Assembly (NCBI GenBank): GCA_027886175.1
Contig: JAJNNQ010000009.1
Location: forward strand, 25,533,501-25,597,500
From: Phylloscopus collybita
Lineage: Eukaryota > Chordata > Aves > Passeriformes > Phylloscopidae
DNA: 64,000 nt
Direction of reading: 5' to 3'
Each line of letters begins with the position of its first letter. The stretch's first letter is position 1. Positions 48,196-61,150 of the stretch are shown one piece after another. The notes under the pieces were generated by a model, which was not told the origin of the DNA, ran no database searches, and was given only the letters and a program-made list of their open reading frames with translations. The translations under genes and the position numbers were made by a program.

Positions 48196-51100
48196 TGTGC
48201 CCACACAAAGTCTGTGATGCATGGAGGAACTAACAAATGCATGTCAGCAGGAGAAGAGGTAAAGCCTCCTTGTCGTGAAAACTGGGGTGAAGCAAGGTCA
48301 CTTGTAGTGTTTATTCAAAGCTGCCCAGACCAGGTCAGTTCTATATCCCTGCATGTTGCTTCCCTAGAGCAGCTGCCTGGTAACCTGCAATTAGCAGCTT
48401 CCCTCAGTCCTGCACCCTTGTGAGAGACACCACTTCTCTGGGAGAAGTTATTTCAGAGTCAGGAAGCCTGTGGAAGGAATAAAAGGTGTGAACTCAAAAG
48501 CCTATACAGTGTATTGTCAATTGTATTGTGCTTCTCAATACTTGGAATTGAATACAATTGCAAAGTTTAAGAAGATAGGCTGCCTAATTTAACTTCACTT
48601 TCATAACTTCTACTTTGTTTGCCTTTATTTTTTTTTTTTTTTTTTTTTAATTCTGGCTTATACAGGTGGAGCCAATCTATGCATTAGCTTGTTCTTGTCT
48701 TCCTGTGGCTTAGCCATGTATTTTAAGACTGTTTTCCTTTACAGGAAATGGGAAGCCGTGGAATGCAAAGTATCATTTTAGTAAAAATAATACTGCCTAA
48801 CAAACCCCAAATGATTTAGTGTATGCAAAAAAGCCAGATATACCAGAGAGACTCACTTGGAAAGTGTATTTGGTGTTTAACTTTTTTTCCACACTGCACT
48901 TTTCAAAGTTAGTTGGATACATCTAGAGAGGCTGACTTGAGTAGGTGGTTTGTTATTCATCACTTATTTTTCAGCCATTTCTCCAAGCATACACAAAATA
49001 CAAACATATTCATTCTGCACTAGTGTCCCCAGCAACATTTCTGCCTCTAACACAGTCAGTCTGAAGCCATTATCCTTCCTATACAAAACAGAATTGTCAC
49101 TGACAACATGAAGTCTCCAAGGAAAGTGGGCAGCTAGTTATCCTTTGGGACAATTTACTGGTTAAAAAGCAAATAGGAATGTATCAGAGATTCCTTATTC
49201 CCTGGTGAAAAAGCTTTCTTCTTAAAATAATAAAATACTTTCAGTGTTATACTGAGGACTGAGAACATAATCAAAAAGGTGATAGTGAGTGTTTCTAATT
49301 ACTGAGATGACAGGTTAGTGCTGGGGTGGTCAGTGGCCTGCAGTGCATGGCCTGCAAGTGCAGAGCCTCCTAGGGACAAAGTTGCTTTCAGTAGTTTTAC
49401 CTCCACAGAGATCTGGCTGCCATTCCTTTCCTCTCTGTCTCCCCACACATGCACAGGTGAAGCAGATCAGCTAATCAAGTAGAAAATGAGCCAATTTGTG
49501 GATATTTTCCATGGGCAGAGGTGAAAATTGGGACAGTGCCTTCAGTTTGACCTTGGGTGTGGGGCACAGGTATAGCCCCTGAACCCTTTGCACTTGCAGG
49601 TGCTGAAAGTTCGTAATTATGATTGCAGTTTGCCATTTGCAGCTTTCATTCTCCAGCACCAGGAGCTGAGGTGCTGGTAGCTTGGCAGAGCTGGTAGGTG
49701 TTGGAAGGGGTCTGTGGCTTAGCTGCCCGCCAGCCACGATGCTGTGCCCAGCAAATCCTTACGTGCCAGAATGCCTTTAAGAAAAGCAGGAAATCAGTTT
49801 CCAAGCTGTTAATTTATTTAAGCTGGAATTTGTTGTACACACTAAATTTATTTGCACTGAATAATTCCATCCTCACCAGTGAATGGTTAGTTTTGTTTGT
49901 GGATGGACTGAAGGAATGAACACAGACTTTTCAGCATCTTTAACTCAGTTTTGACCATGCAGAGTAATTAAAGAAAATATATTAAATAAAGTATGCTTTA
50001 GCTTGCATGTTGGAGAGGCTTGCCTTGGCAGATCCAATTACTTTCAAATGTAGTGATAGGGTAACATTGTTCTGAAACTCTCCACAGAAATGCCATCAGA
50101 ACAACTTTCAGCGGGCACACATGGAGAGGAAAGTAAACCCAGGTTCTATGGAACTGGGACCATCCCTAAGAGCCCTAAGGCTCTTTTTTGCTTTCCAGGG
50201 AAATGAAAAAGGATGTCATGGTGGCACTGCAGAAAACAAATTAAAAAGAAGCTGTGAATCCACTGACAAGCAAGGTAACCATACCAAGCATATCTCTGCC
50301 ATGCAGCTGTGTCAATTTGGTTAAAATATTTACATTTTATACATATCAAAAATACAAAGCATGCTACTGTGTCTTTCTTAGAAGAAGTAAGTTTAATAGT
50401 GTAAGTAAGAGAGAGAACCCCTTATTTTATCAAAAATTTTGCTCCAGATATTTTTCTTCTTTTATCTGACTGCTTCTAATAAAACATCAGTGGGAAAAAG
50501 TAAGCCATTGGTATAGCAGGTCATCCTTTGTGCTGGCCACAGCAGCAGGCACATACAGCTTCCTGAGACACCATCTGACATCATTATTTCATTTCTCCTG
50601 GACATCATCCTTTTGTTTTGAAAGAGGGGAAAAGAAAACAACATTCACCTGCTGTTGCCTCATGGATGCCTCATGCCTATTCATTTCATTTAGTTGTTTT
50701 TCATATTCCAAAGTAAACACATTCTTCCTCACAGTGTTTGGTGTTTGCCATGTGCTGGAAAATAGATTCCTGCTGTCTGGTACCTTCTCTTCTGTTGAAA
50801 AGGAGTCCAAATCAGCAAGGTCTTCCACCCGTGAGTAATACTTAAATAAATAGAACACAGCATAGAAATTACTAACTTGAGCAAAGATTGAAAAGTCAGT
50901 TTTGCTCTTAGGAAAACACTCCTGAACATGAACAGAAAAAGGCAGAAATAAAAGCTGGGAGAAGGAAAAGAAACAACAACAACAACAAAAGACAAAAACC
51001 TGAAGGCCAGATCTTCAAGTCCTAGAATACACCTCCTGCATAGTATTTGCAAGTAATAAAGGAGCAGGCAAAAATGTTATGTCCACAATCGAGTGTTAGG

Positions 51101-54100
51101 GAGTTAATTCCATTTAGGTCCTTCAGTGCTTGATATGTGGGTACCACCAGATAACTGATGGTTACTTACATCAATCACACCTGGTCATAAACACTGGCTG
51201 TGCAAATTATACCTCAGTGCTTAAAATCCCAAAAGCAAATCAGATGCTAACATCAGGCAGCCCAAATAGCATGCCTCATTTCTTTCAAAGATTTACAAGT
51301 GAGAAAAATCCCATCAGTACCAGTGTTTCTTGCTTGTAGTGACTTGGGTCAAATCCTCACCCAGAAGAGTAAATGATGTAAATGGAAGCATCCAAATGTG
51401 AGCTGGAGTTTTAAAGTGGTATCTGCTGCCAAAAACATCACATAAAGCCTGACATTTGCCCTGTGATGTGGTTAAAACTCACACCAAGATCACTGAGGGA
51501 AGGATCAGATCCAAAAAATGTGGCCACAGGTAGTGATGCCAATTTGAATGCTGTAAAGAGTGACCTCTTAGATCTAGGGATGCTCTCCAAATCCTCAAGG
51601 TGCCCCTCACTCCCAGCTGGGAGCATTGCCCTTGTTTGGGAGGGCTGGCTCTGATTGCCAGGGAAGCTTTTACTCCTCTGCTGGGCCAGCCCTATTTTCA
51701 TGAGACTGCCTGTGCAGTACTAGTTTGAATAACTGGCCTTTTCATTTTACTCACAAACAAAATGAGGCTTTTTTAAAAAACAGCACCACAGGAGTAGATA
51801 TAGGCTTTCCAGTAGACTTTACTGGCACTACCAAACTATTCAGTTTTGATTCCCATTGTTTTGCAATGTCTTTCTAATTATTAAATGTGAAATCTTGTTT
51901 AAGGCAAAGTGAGAAAAACAAAAATTTGCTTTTACCCTTTTGTTCCTCAGCTATTAGGCCATGGTGCCTTTTCAGTGGTCCAGTGTGTGGAAATAGGTAA
52001 AGATAAGGCCATTTTTAGAGTAAACCTGGCTTCCTCACACCCTGTTATCCCATTGTGAGATTGGTGAAAGTTTTTTTATGAAGTTGCTGTAGGTCAGCAG
52101 TTGAGATGCTGCATTAAGATTTATTTCTGAGTTGTTCTGCTGGGCCCAGCTGTCTCCAGAACAGAGAACTGGGAATGCTTTTTGTTAGCTAGAAAAGGCC
52201 TTTAATAGACATTTTATTCAGCGTAGATCAGTCTAGCTTTGCTATCCTAACTTTCAATGTACTTTTTTCATGACAAAATGTATTTCTTTCGTAATATCAC
52301 ACTTGCAATTGGTGTTATTTATTCTTACTCTTGAAGGGACAGGTTTGCTGCTTTATTTGTGCAGTTCAGTTGTAACAATGTGATACTAAGATTATAGTGC
52401 AAAGGTATAGGATTTTTCCTTCTCTATTTTCAGTTTCACTTCTTGAAATCTCTATACCTAATATGTATGTACGAAAAGTGCTGCTATGGAAGATTCAATT
52501 TGTTGAGAAGCATAGCCATTGATTTGTGACTCTTTTCTTCTGCTGTAGTCTCATCTATTGCATTAATGCTAATCAAGTCATTTTCTTTGTGAAACAATAG
52601 CTTTTCTACACGTGTACAGCATTTTTGTTACAGCTCCAGTTCATAAAAGGTATAGATTTACCTTAAAAATTCAACTTCTAGGTTTCTTCAATTTATTTTT
52701 GTTTTTAATTTTAATTTAATTTTTTAGTAGTAAAGAGTTTACCCCCAAACAAATATTTTTTTCAGACCATTCTTGTTAGGCCTGAATAGTTTTCAAGTTG
52801 CTTAAGTGTTAGGTATTAGCAAAGTTCAGTTCATGAGAACCCTTTTACCAGTGCTGGTAGCTTTGGTCCAGGTCTCCATTATTGCAATACTCTAAGGAAA
52901 GATGTCAGTATTTGAGCTCGTGTATGTGCTGGGTGCTGCTCAAAAGAGACTTGTTTCTCTGTCTTTGTGGAAGTCTAAAATTTTGAAGCCTTTGTTTTCA
53001 GAAATTATCCTTTGCGCTATTTAATGATTGCCAGCTTCTGAATCACTTTCCTTCTGGCTGACTCCAAAGTTTCCATGACACCGGATTACAGAACCATAAG
53101 AAGCATGCCTTACAGATTCAATTACAGCCTGAGAGAAGAAAGGTGAATAAGATGGAAACTTGCAGCTGGAGTGAAAAGCTTCTCTCTCTAAAGAGAATCC
53201 AGAGAAATTTACTTAGGAAAGGAGGGGGTTTACCTTAAATACTGTGAAAAAAATGGAGAAGCAGCTTCCTGGAAATAAAATGAGGCTGATGTGTATTCTC
53301 TTGTGTGTGTCATTCTTGTAAAGTGTATCTTTTTCACAAGCTGGTTGGAGTTGAGATGATAATTTGCATGTCAAGCAAACTGTCTTAATTTCCTCTTGCT
53401 TCCCTCCTAGGATGACACTACCTGATATGTGTTCTAACAAACATGTTTGTCAACGAAGAAATCCCAGCAAATGCACAAGTTAATGACAGTGTTAGCTGCT
53501 AGTTTGGCATCCCTCTCTGACTTTGTTGTCAAATCTTTTGGTGAAGATAGCCAGCAACACACTCAGGTACACACAGACCGGCTCAGGGAATCTGTACAAT
53601 GCATTATAGTCAAATATTTCTCCTCGCAGTCAAATTAACTTAGAATTTAAAGTGTTTTAGCAGCTCTGATGGGGCTCTGTACCTGCATACACTCCTGGTC
53701 TGAAGTGCATAAAAAGCCCAGTCATACAGCTCTAATTTAAATTAACTTCATCCTTTGTAGCATTAGCATTAATTCTGTGAAACTAAATGCACTGTAATTA
53801 CAATAAATCCGTTGGGTTTTCTAGTCCATTAAAAACACAAATGAGAAAAAAAGTTCCTCCCTTTTTCCCCTGCCCAGAAGGCAGTGGTTTTGAACTGGGA
53901 GACAAACAGATCTTTCAGGAAGTCCAGGTGTTAATGTGAAAGACTTTATCATTTCTGCTTCAAAGCATCCTATTGTGGCAAGTATAAAATATGAATGCAG
54001 ACATTTAAAATCAATAAATCCACATCGATAAGGAAATATCTTTGTCAAGTACAGTGTTAATTACTGGCACAATGATATTCCTAAATTGAAAAAAAACCTT

Positions 54101-57100
54101 AGGGGACAAAGAGGAAAATGAAAAAGAAATTTAAAAGGAAAGGGGAAGTGTTATAAGGTAAAGCCATGCCACCATCTCAGAAAGAGATTGTAAACTAGGT
54201 AATATCTTCTCATTTCAGGGTTCACTGGAGTTAATAATCTTGAATGTTCTGCTCATTCCTGAATCTTCATGGTCAAGTAGCAAATATCTAGCCAAGGCCC
54301 TTTGATGTGAAGCAATATTAAAATGCATTCTATGCATCAATAATTATACCACCTCTCACTTAGGGCCGGGAAGTCTCAGTCACGTTTTCACACTGGACAC
54401 TGCAATAAGAGCCTTTGTCCACACTGGCTGAACTGTCGCACTCTTTCAGCACAAAGCTTCTGGCTTCTAAGAAAATGATCTTTACAGCTTTTGTGTTAAT
54501 TAAAACAAATGAAACACTTGTGAATTTTGAGTGCTTGTCCTGACAATGTCAGTCTTCTGATACACCTCTTTGTTAACATTGCTCAGATTTGAAAAAGGAG
54601 CAAGGGTGAGTGTACACTCTTGGATTATAGGAGACACTTTGTGTTCACTTCCATTCAGCCTAGAAGTGTATTGCAGCAGGCTTATTTCAGACAAAAAGAT
54701 TTCTTTTTCCCTTTTTTTTTCCTTTTATTTTTTTAGTTCCAGAAACTAGCATTGGGATTTATAGCAAACACTCCTGCTTTTGTGTTGCTGGGCTGCTTCT
54801 CTGCTTTTGGTCCAACTCTGCCTACTCTTTCCAGAAGCAGGTTCTGCTTAACCTGCTGTAGTCATCAGTGTAGTCATAAGAAGAGCTGGTGGTGCCCACA
54901 TCCCTGCAGCAGGGTGTCCCTTTGCTCAATGAAAACCTCCCTCCTCTGTCCCTGGGTAGGGAACACACCAGGTCCTTGCAGAGCGTGGGGAGCCAGACCC
55001 TTCACAGGGTGGGAGGCCAGGGCCTTGCCCTGCTTGGCAGGGCTGGGGAGGCTGGTTACTGGTAGCTGTGTGTCCTCTCCTTCATGAGCTACATCAAAAA
55101 GCACCTCTTTGCAGGATTACACCACAGGGCATGATCTCCATAAAATTGTGCACAGTAACAGCTCTGGTGGTTCATGCAACATTCACCTCCTGGCAGAACT
55201 TTTGCTTTGTGAGAAGAAGCCAAAGGATTTTGGATGTTGTGTCATGTTGCATGGCAAAAACACTCAATGTAAGCCTTGAAGCTCTTGCACAGGATCTTAG
55301 CCTCAGTAGGCTATCCACGAGAATACACCACATACTGGATGAATAGTCAATACCACTGAAAAGAGAGGTGCACCTTGAGTAGCTTTTGAGGCAGAGCTTG
55401 AAAAGGCCAGACTTACATAGAAAAAAACACAAAGGCTGGCCTTCATGTATAGATGGCCTACACAAGTAGTTTCAAATCATTCCTGCACTGGTAAATCCAA
55501 CTTCTGCTTCCATGAAAACCACCCAGCTTAACTAAGCATCCAGGTCTACAGACGACTCTTCTCAAAAATGAAAGGTATTAAAGGAATTAATTAGAGATGA
55601 AAAGGATTTATATAGTATTGAATGCTAAGCAAACAAGTTTTATTTTTTATTTACTTAAAATAGGAAGATCCTATTCTCCTGAGAATGATAATATTTTATC
55701 ACATGCACTTCAGGTAAAATTGAAATACTCTAATTGAAAGTCTCTGAGGATATTTTTATTGAAAATTCACCTTCCAAGAGAGTATCAGTGGCTTTTTATG
55801 GTGTCAGGATGCAATTTTGTAATTTTATAGTCCCAACAGTTATCTATTAACAAAAACCTGTCCTGCAGACAGTCACCACCAAAATCTTAATACTCTGTAC
55901 ATTTGTGTTGGGGAAGAGGTACCTTAGCAATTACAGTCACTTGCAGATGTGTGTTTTATAGTGTGTTGTAAAGATTTTTTTTCCTGAACATCCTTTTGCT
56001 CTGCAGCATGTGTCAACTGAACTGAATGAATTTCTCAGTGTTTTACTGGGCTCAGCCATTGAGAGCAAAGGCTCTTCCTCTGTCTTCGCTGATGCTTGTG
56101 CATTGAGCATTGTTGCTGCATTTCTATCGTTCACAGATGGATTGCTAGGGAATGTGTGAAACTGCCTTGGGCACCAAGAAAGCAGGGGCATCAAGCCAGG
56201 ACGTTAAAAGACTATTTCCAACAACTGCAGCTGCAGTGTGCCTTACTCCACACTGAGCTCCACTCTCCTACCCTGGCTGGTTGGTTTCCTCTTCATGTAA
56301 GAAAGAGGGCATGTTTCAAGTGCAAACAAGTTGGGGAATTACAGTAAAAATGAAAAGATAATCTCCTTTAAAGCATGTGCAAATTCTTTCTTTGGTGCTC
56401 TAAGTCTACACATTCCCACACATGAGATGAGCTATGAAAGTGCTTAGACCTGAGCATCCTTCATCAGATCTCTCCCTGTTTGTGTGAAAGTGCAGAGAAT
56501 GCAAAGAGCAGTACAAAACCACCAAAAATTAAACAGTGATGTGATCTAAAATTTTTATTTTAAGCCCTATTTTTTCACTTTTCATTTCTCATCATTTGAT
56601 GAGAGTGATGGTCCCCAAAATGATTTGAGAGGAGAAATTGGGAGCAGGAGGGAAGATAAGCCAGCTCAGCATCAAGCTGTAAGGAAAAGATAGGAATTAC
56701 CATGCCATCTCAGTGCCCAGCAGACCTGAGGCAGATCACAAGCAGAAGAAAGCAGTTCAAATTTGCCTGTAAATCAGAAGTGGGGGAGGCTGTAAAATCA
56801 GCTAGTAACAGGCTCTAAGAGGTGTGCCTGTCCTTGGAGAAAAACAGAACTCATGGACAAAAGAAATCTTGCAAAATTTTGGCTAAGTGACGAAATTGCA
56901 GATATTACTTGAGCTTTTAGGAGTGTCTAGAAAAAAGAAGAGAAAAAAAGGATATACTTGATATCAATAAAAAGGATATAAATGTAATTAACATCAGTAT
57001 AAATTATACTGTAGCGAGTCCAGGGCATCATTTGTCTGTCTTACAATATCATCATAACTGTATTCTCTGCATATTTCAGTTCATTTCATCATTCTGCATC

Positions 57101-58315
57101 TGGAACGCAAAAAACCTAAGGATACCAAACTGGAAACAGATGGCATTCCCTCCACCTAGATTAATATTTACGTTTCCAGACACTTAATCTCAAAGAAACA
57201 CCAGAAATAGAAGGGACATAGGAAAGTGAAAAAAAATGAGAAGAGTACAAGGAAAACTGCCCTGGTGAGAGAGCTGGATTGTAGAGGAAGGAAAAAAAAA
57301 AAAAAGGAAAATAAACTGGTAAATCCTGTCTCATATTACAAGGACAAGAGATGGAGCCAATGGAACTGAAAATCAGTAATCAGAAAACTAATTAAATCAC
57401 TATGCTTTGTCTTTACACAATGCATAATTAATCTATGTCACAGATGTTCTAGAGTCAAGAGAGATTAGATGATTGTATACATAACATGAACATCTGCAGC
57501 CATGTGATATAGGATGGAAGCCCTCATGTTGTACAGTATCACCCAGGTACTTACTGATGGAGTTTTGGATCACTCTTGCTAACAGGCTATTTTCTCTCTC
57601 TGCTGCACTGGGCTTCCATTATATTTAAAGCAACTGGCAAGAGAGCTGTAACACTGAGTTCCTGATGTGTTACACTATTTGGCCTTTTCTGACCTGTGTA
57701 ATTTATTACTTTATTAATTTATCAGTTAAAGACAAATATGTGTGTATATATATATCAACCTCACATAATAAAAATCTCTCCTGAAAGAAAAATAAATATG
57801 GCTTATTTCTTCATGTGACTTAAAGCAAAGATTGCATCTTAGACACTTTGATTAAAAAAATATTAATTCTGCATCTATTATACAGAATTAATCATATGGA
57901 TGCAGATCTCTTCCGTCAGAAGGCTGGCTTCCTTTAAGCAGCTTTTCCCTTTGAAAGCCCTGAACTCTGGATGTGACAAAATCATTAGTACTTTAAAAGA
58001 ATTACCATGAATGCTAAAGAGAGACCCCCACTTCCCACATACAAACTTTCTGTCAATAAAGAGCCTTTTCAGACTGTATAATCCTATTTACTGTTCTTAA
58101 TTGGAGAACTGTGTTTGTCAAAAAGTACAGAAGTCTTCAGTTGTTTGGAAGTGAGTCTGGCTCATCAGCTCCTAAGGGAAGAAAAGAACTATTTATTTTA
58201 ACTGTTAAGCCTAAATGCAAACCACACAATCAATTTGTCTATCCAAATACTGACCTATTTCATGTAATGTCAGGATGAGGCTGGCCTTGCTCTATAAGGG
58301 TATTGTAGCACAAGG
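48196..58315. other. Intergenic DNA, third part
   Basis: About 10 kb without a supportable gene. It holds an imperfect inverted repeat at 48518-48560 (CAATTGTATT and AATACAATTG with a 23-nt spacer), T-runs near 48628-48648 and 54712-54735, and an A-run near 57292-57304. A TAAT-rich block with a SOX/POU-like motif pair lies at 53730-53815. Many stretches are AT-rich and unremarkable. Confidence 0.7.
53730..53815. promoter_or_regulatory. Candidate enhancer core: TAAT-rich block with SOX/POU-like motif pair
   Basis: CCTTTGT (SOX-type, 53752-53758) is followed 3 nt later by ATTAGCAT (POU octamer-like in reverse, 53762-53769). Several TAAT/ATTA homeodomain cores lie on both sides. Motif density alone is weak evidence in AT-rich DNA. 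Confidence 0.3.

Positions 58316-58375
<60 letters not shown>
58316..58375. repeat. 60-base poly(A) tract
   Basis: Sixty uninterrupted A at the boundary between AT-rich DNA and a GC-rich segment. An open frame reading through it as poly-lysine is not a gene. Confidence 0.95.
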
Positions 58376-58376
<1 letters not shown>

Positions 58377-58700
58377 CAAACCGAGCCCTGGAACCAGCTT
58401 CTAGAAGGTGGCAGGGTGAATGACTGCCAAGCCCATCGCCTCCCTCAGCTCCCCCACAGAGCACAGCCTGTCGGGAGGCTGGAAACGAACCTCAATGACC
58501 CAGCTCCATCTAGTGTTTGGGAAGCAGGTTACTACTCCCTGAGCCCCACCCGGCCCTGTGAATGTCACTGGGTTTGTATTTCCTCCAGAAGAAAGCGTGT
58601 AGCAGAGCGGGCAGCGATCGGCAGTGCTGTGGTGGAGATGGGTGCTCACGTACAGATGGGCAGGGCCAGAACCACTGTGTTTCTGTGCCAAGGAGCTTAT
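58376..58700. other. GC-rich segment next to the poly(A), with weak tRNA-like and CTCF-like motifs
   Basis: Clearly richer in G, C and CpG than its surroundings. On the - strand GGCTCAGGGAGTAG (about 58532-58545) resembles a Pol III A box, and GGTTCGTTTCC (about 58485-58495) resembles a B box roughly 40 nt further on. However, the T-arm does not pair well, so a real tRNA is excluded and a tRNA-derived SINE is only a possibility. A CTCF-like 14-mer lies at 58401-58414. Confidence 0.35.
58401..58414 (+). promoter_or_regulatory. Candidate CTCF site
   Basis: CTAGAAGGTGGCAG matches 12 of 14 positions of the CTCF core CCASYAGRKGGCRS, including the GGC step. Confidence 0.35.
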
Positions 58701-59073
58701 CCTATAGCACTGGGTCTTGCTCAGATATGTCACCTGCAGGATATTGGTAAATACTTCCAAGATCAGCAGGCAAAGGAACAAACTCTACTGTGCATGCTTG
58801 GCTTTTTAAGGGATCTGAATTTCCCCTTGGAGATTTACCACATTCAAAAGTGGTGGCCAGGAGACGGTGCCTCAGAAATGCACCAAGGTGTGGCGTTCAA
58901 AATGAAAGTGCCTCTGGATTTCTAGATGGAAGCAAAAGCATTCAAGCCAGTCTTATCTCCCTTTAACTGCCCTAACAAAGGCAAGCTTGTAGAAAGCAGA
59001 ATCCAAAGAAATTGCAAGAGAAAAGGTTGTCTTTGGGGCCTTCCAAAGATCTCCTTTCTGAAACTGCTGACAG

Positions 59074-59087
59074 TTGCCCTCTGCTGA
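59074..59087 (-). promoter_or_regulatory. Candidate CTCF site
   Basis: On the - strand TCAGCAGAGGGCAA matches 12 of 14 core positions with an intact CAGCAGAGGGC centre. It faces the candidate at 58401 in convergent orientation. Confidence 0.4.
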
Positions 59088-61120
59088 CTTTCTCTGGCTC
59101 ACAGGTGACTTCTCTTTGGCAGCCACTAGCAGAGCTCCTAGAAAATGTGCAACAGCTCAGCTGCCAGTCACGTTTCTCAAGTCTGACATGTTTCAACTTT
59201 ATTTCCTTAAGAAGGAAATAAATTTACAACTCTGGAAATAGGAAACCATGGCACTTTGCTTCTAGTACTTCAGTCATTTAAATTCAGCATTTTAAATAGT
59301 GATGAAATAGAGCAGTTTAAATAAACAACACGAAAGTGTTTTCAAGAATAACCCACTGTAAGGACTTCTCAGGAAATACTTTTAAAACTTCATTAAAAAA
59401 TTCCATTTAAAGCCAACTGATTTTCTTTCTGGTCAGTTCAGAAACAAAGTTTCTTGCTTTTCTCTCTCCTTAATAATTTTATGTGATTTGATTGGCAATG
59501 CACTCCAGCCAAATTTCCTGCGTGATTCACAGTTTGGTCCAGCAGAATGGGGACTATTCTTGCTCAGGTTCTGCAGATCAGAAAGCTATCAAGCTGCTTC
59601 TTCTGAACAGGTTGAATTATATACTTCAATCAAACCTTGCCCTCATACTGCAATGGAGTTGCTCCAGTGAATGTAGAGAAGGCTCTTTTCCTGAGTTGTA
59701 ACAAAAGTTGTAACTCCACAACAGCAGTCGTGTAGTCTTTGCTTCAGGGTATCTGATTTGCATAATAACTAGAGAGTTGGTTATTGTGGAAAAACATGGG
59801 CCATATGCAAAATCTTATACTGTGGGAGGAAGGCAGCCTTGGGAACCAGTTACAGAGAAGAGATTTGAGTAACTCCTTCACATCTGTTTTTGTAGGGGTA
59901 TGTTGCCTGTGAGTTATTTTAAGGTGGTGCAAGCCACCAATTCTCCAGCCTTCTGCTGCCTTCACAGGCTGCCTTGCTGGCCCTAGCCATCACACTGTTT
60001 AGGGAATACCAAGGAATCTCAGGCTGCTCCCCCAGGCACAGTTGGCTCCTGCACTAGGTGAGCCTGGGCGTCCTCTTGCCCCACGGAAGAGCATCTCAGC
60101 TGCAATTCCCAAACCCAAGCAGTGCCAAGTGCCTCAGCCCCACTCCAGGTTTCCACACAATATTGCAGGATTATTAATGCACTACCCTTTTGCCACAGCA
60201 ACGTGTTGCTCAGCTCTCCTGCAGCATGACTGGATCTGCAGCACCTCCTCCCCTACCTCATGCTAACCCCTGTTGCCTCCTTCTCTATAGTCTCCTTTAA
60301 TCAGCCTGAAGCTAATCCCATCCATGCCTAAATAAATGAAAGGTAGTATAAGCTGCTTAGATTTACTTAATGGCCCATACCTCCTCCTCCCAACTTCCTT
60401 CAAACTCTCTGAGCTAAAATATAATTCTCTTCACAGTAATCCATAAAACAAAGCACATTTGTAGTTCTTTAGCAGTCCATTTTGCAGATTTCCAGTGTGA
60501 ACACTTTGCTCTGAAGAGTGACAATCAAAAGGAAATATGCTTTAAAATGTGTAATTTTGCATTCCTTTTCTGCTTCTTTCTAGAACTAAAGTAGCAGACA
60601 ATGTTTGGTCTCATTAGAAAGTAGCATGGGTATTTTAGAAAGGATTTTTTTTTGGGGGGGTAGAGAACGCAGAACAAATTGCAGATATTGGTAACTGGAC
60701 TTGGATTTAACTTTAAACTGACCTGCAATGAGCTTAAGCAATGCAGAACTGGAGGACAGTCAGCATTACTAAGCCTTTCTACTATTATATCTTTCTGCAG
60801 ACATTAGCATCTGTATATTGCTTTATCTAGCAAGCTACTGTAGGTATCATGAGACCTGTTGACTCATGATTATTAGTAAAGTCATAAAGCCACAGTTACA
60901 TTTATCTACAGTAAAGCATTTTGCCATCTATGCTATCAAAATAGAGCAGAAGTCAAAAGAAAATATGTAAGTCTTTATCAGGATTTAAAATGTTTTGGAG
61001 TAATTACAGCTCAGTGAAATCCACATTGGAAAACAGCTCACACATCCTTAGGTTTTGGGGATGTAACTTGCTTACACAGAAGATGTCAGCGCATCATTTT
61101 AACATGGCATCTGATAATCT

Positions 61121-61150
61121 TTGAGGACAAGTTTTCTTGAGGACAAGTTT
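61121..61150. repeat. 16-nt tandem duplication
   Basis: TTGAGGACAAGTTT is repeated with a 16-nt period. Confidence 0.9.

Noticed and set aside
58485..58550. tRNA gene on the - strand
   Set aside because: Only box-like strings are present; the T-arm stem does not pair and the A-box spacing is wrong, so no functional tRNA.
58275..58925. 216-codon open frame on the + strand
   Set aside because: It depends on reading through the 60-base poly(A) as lysines; the rest matches no family I recognise.
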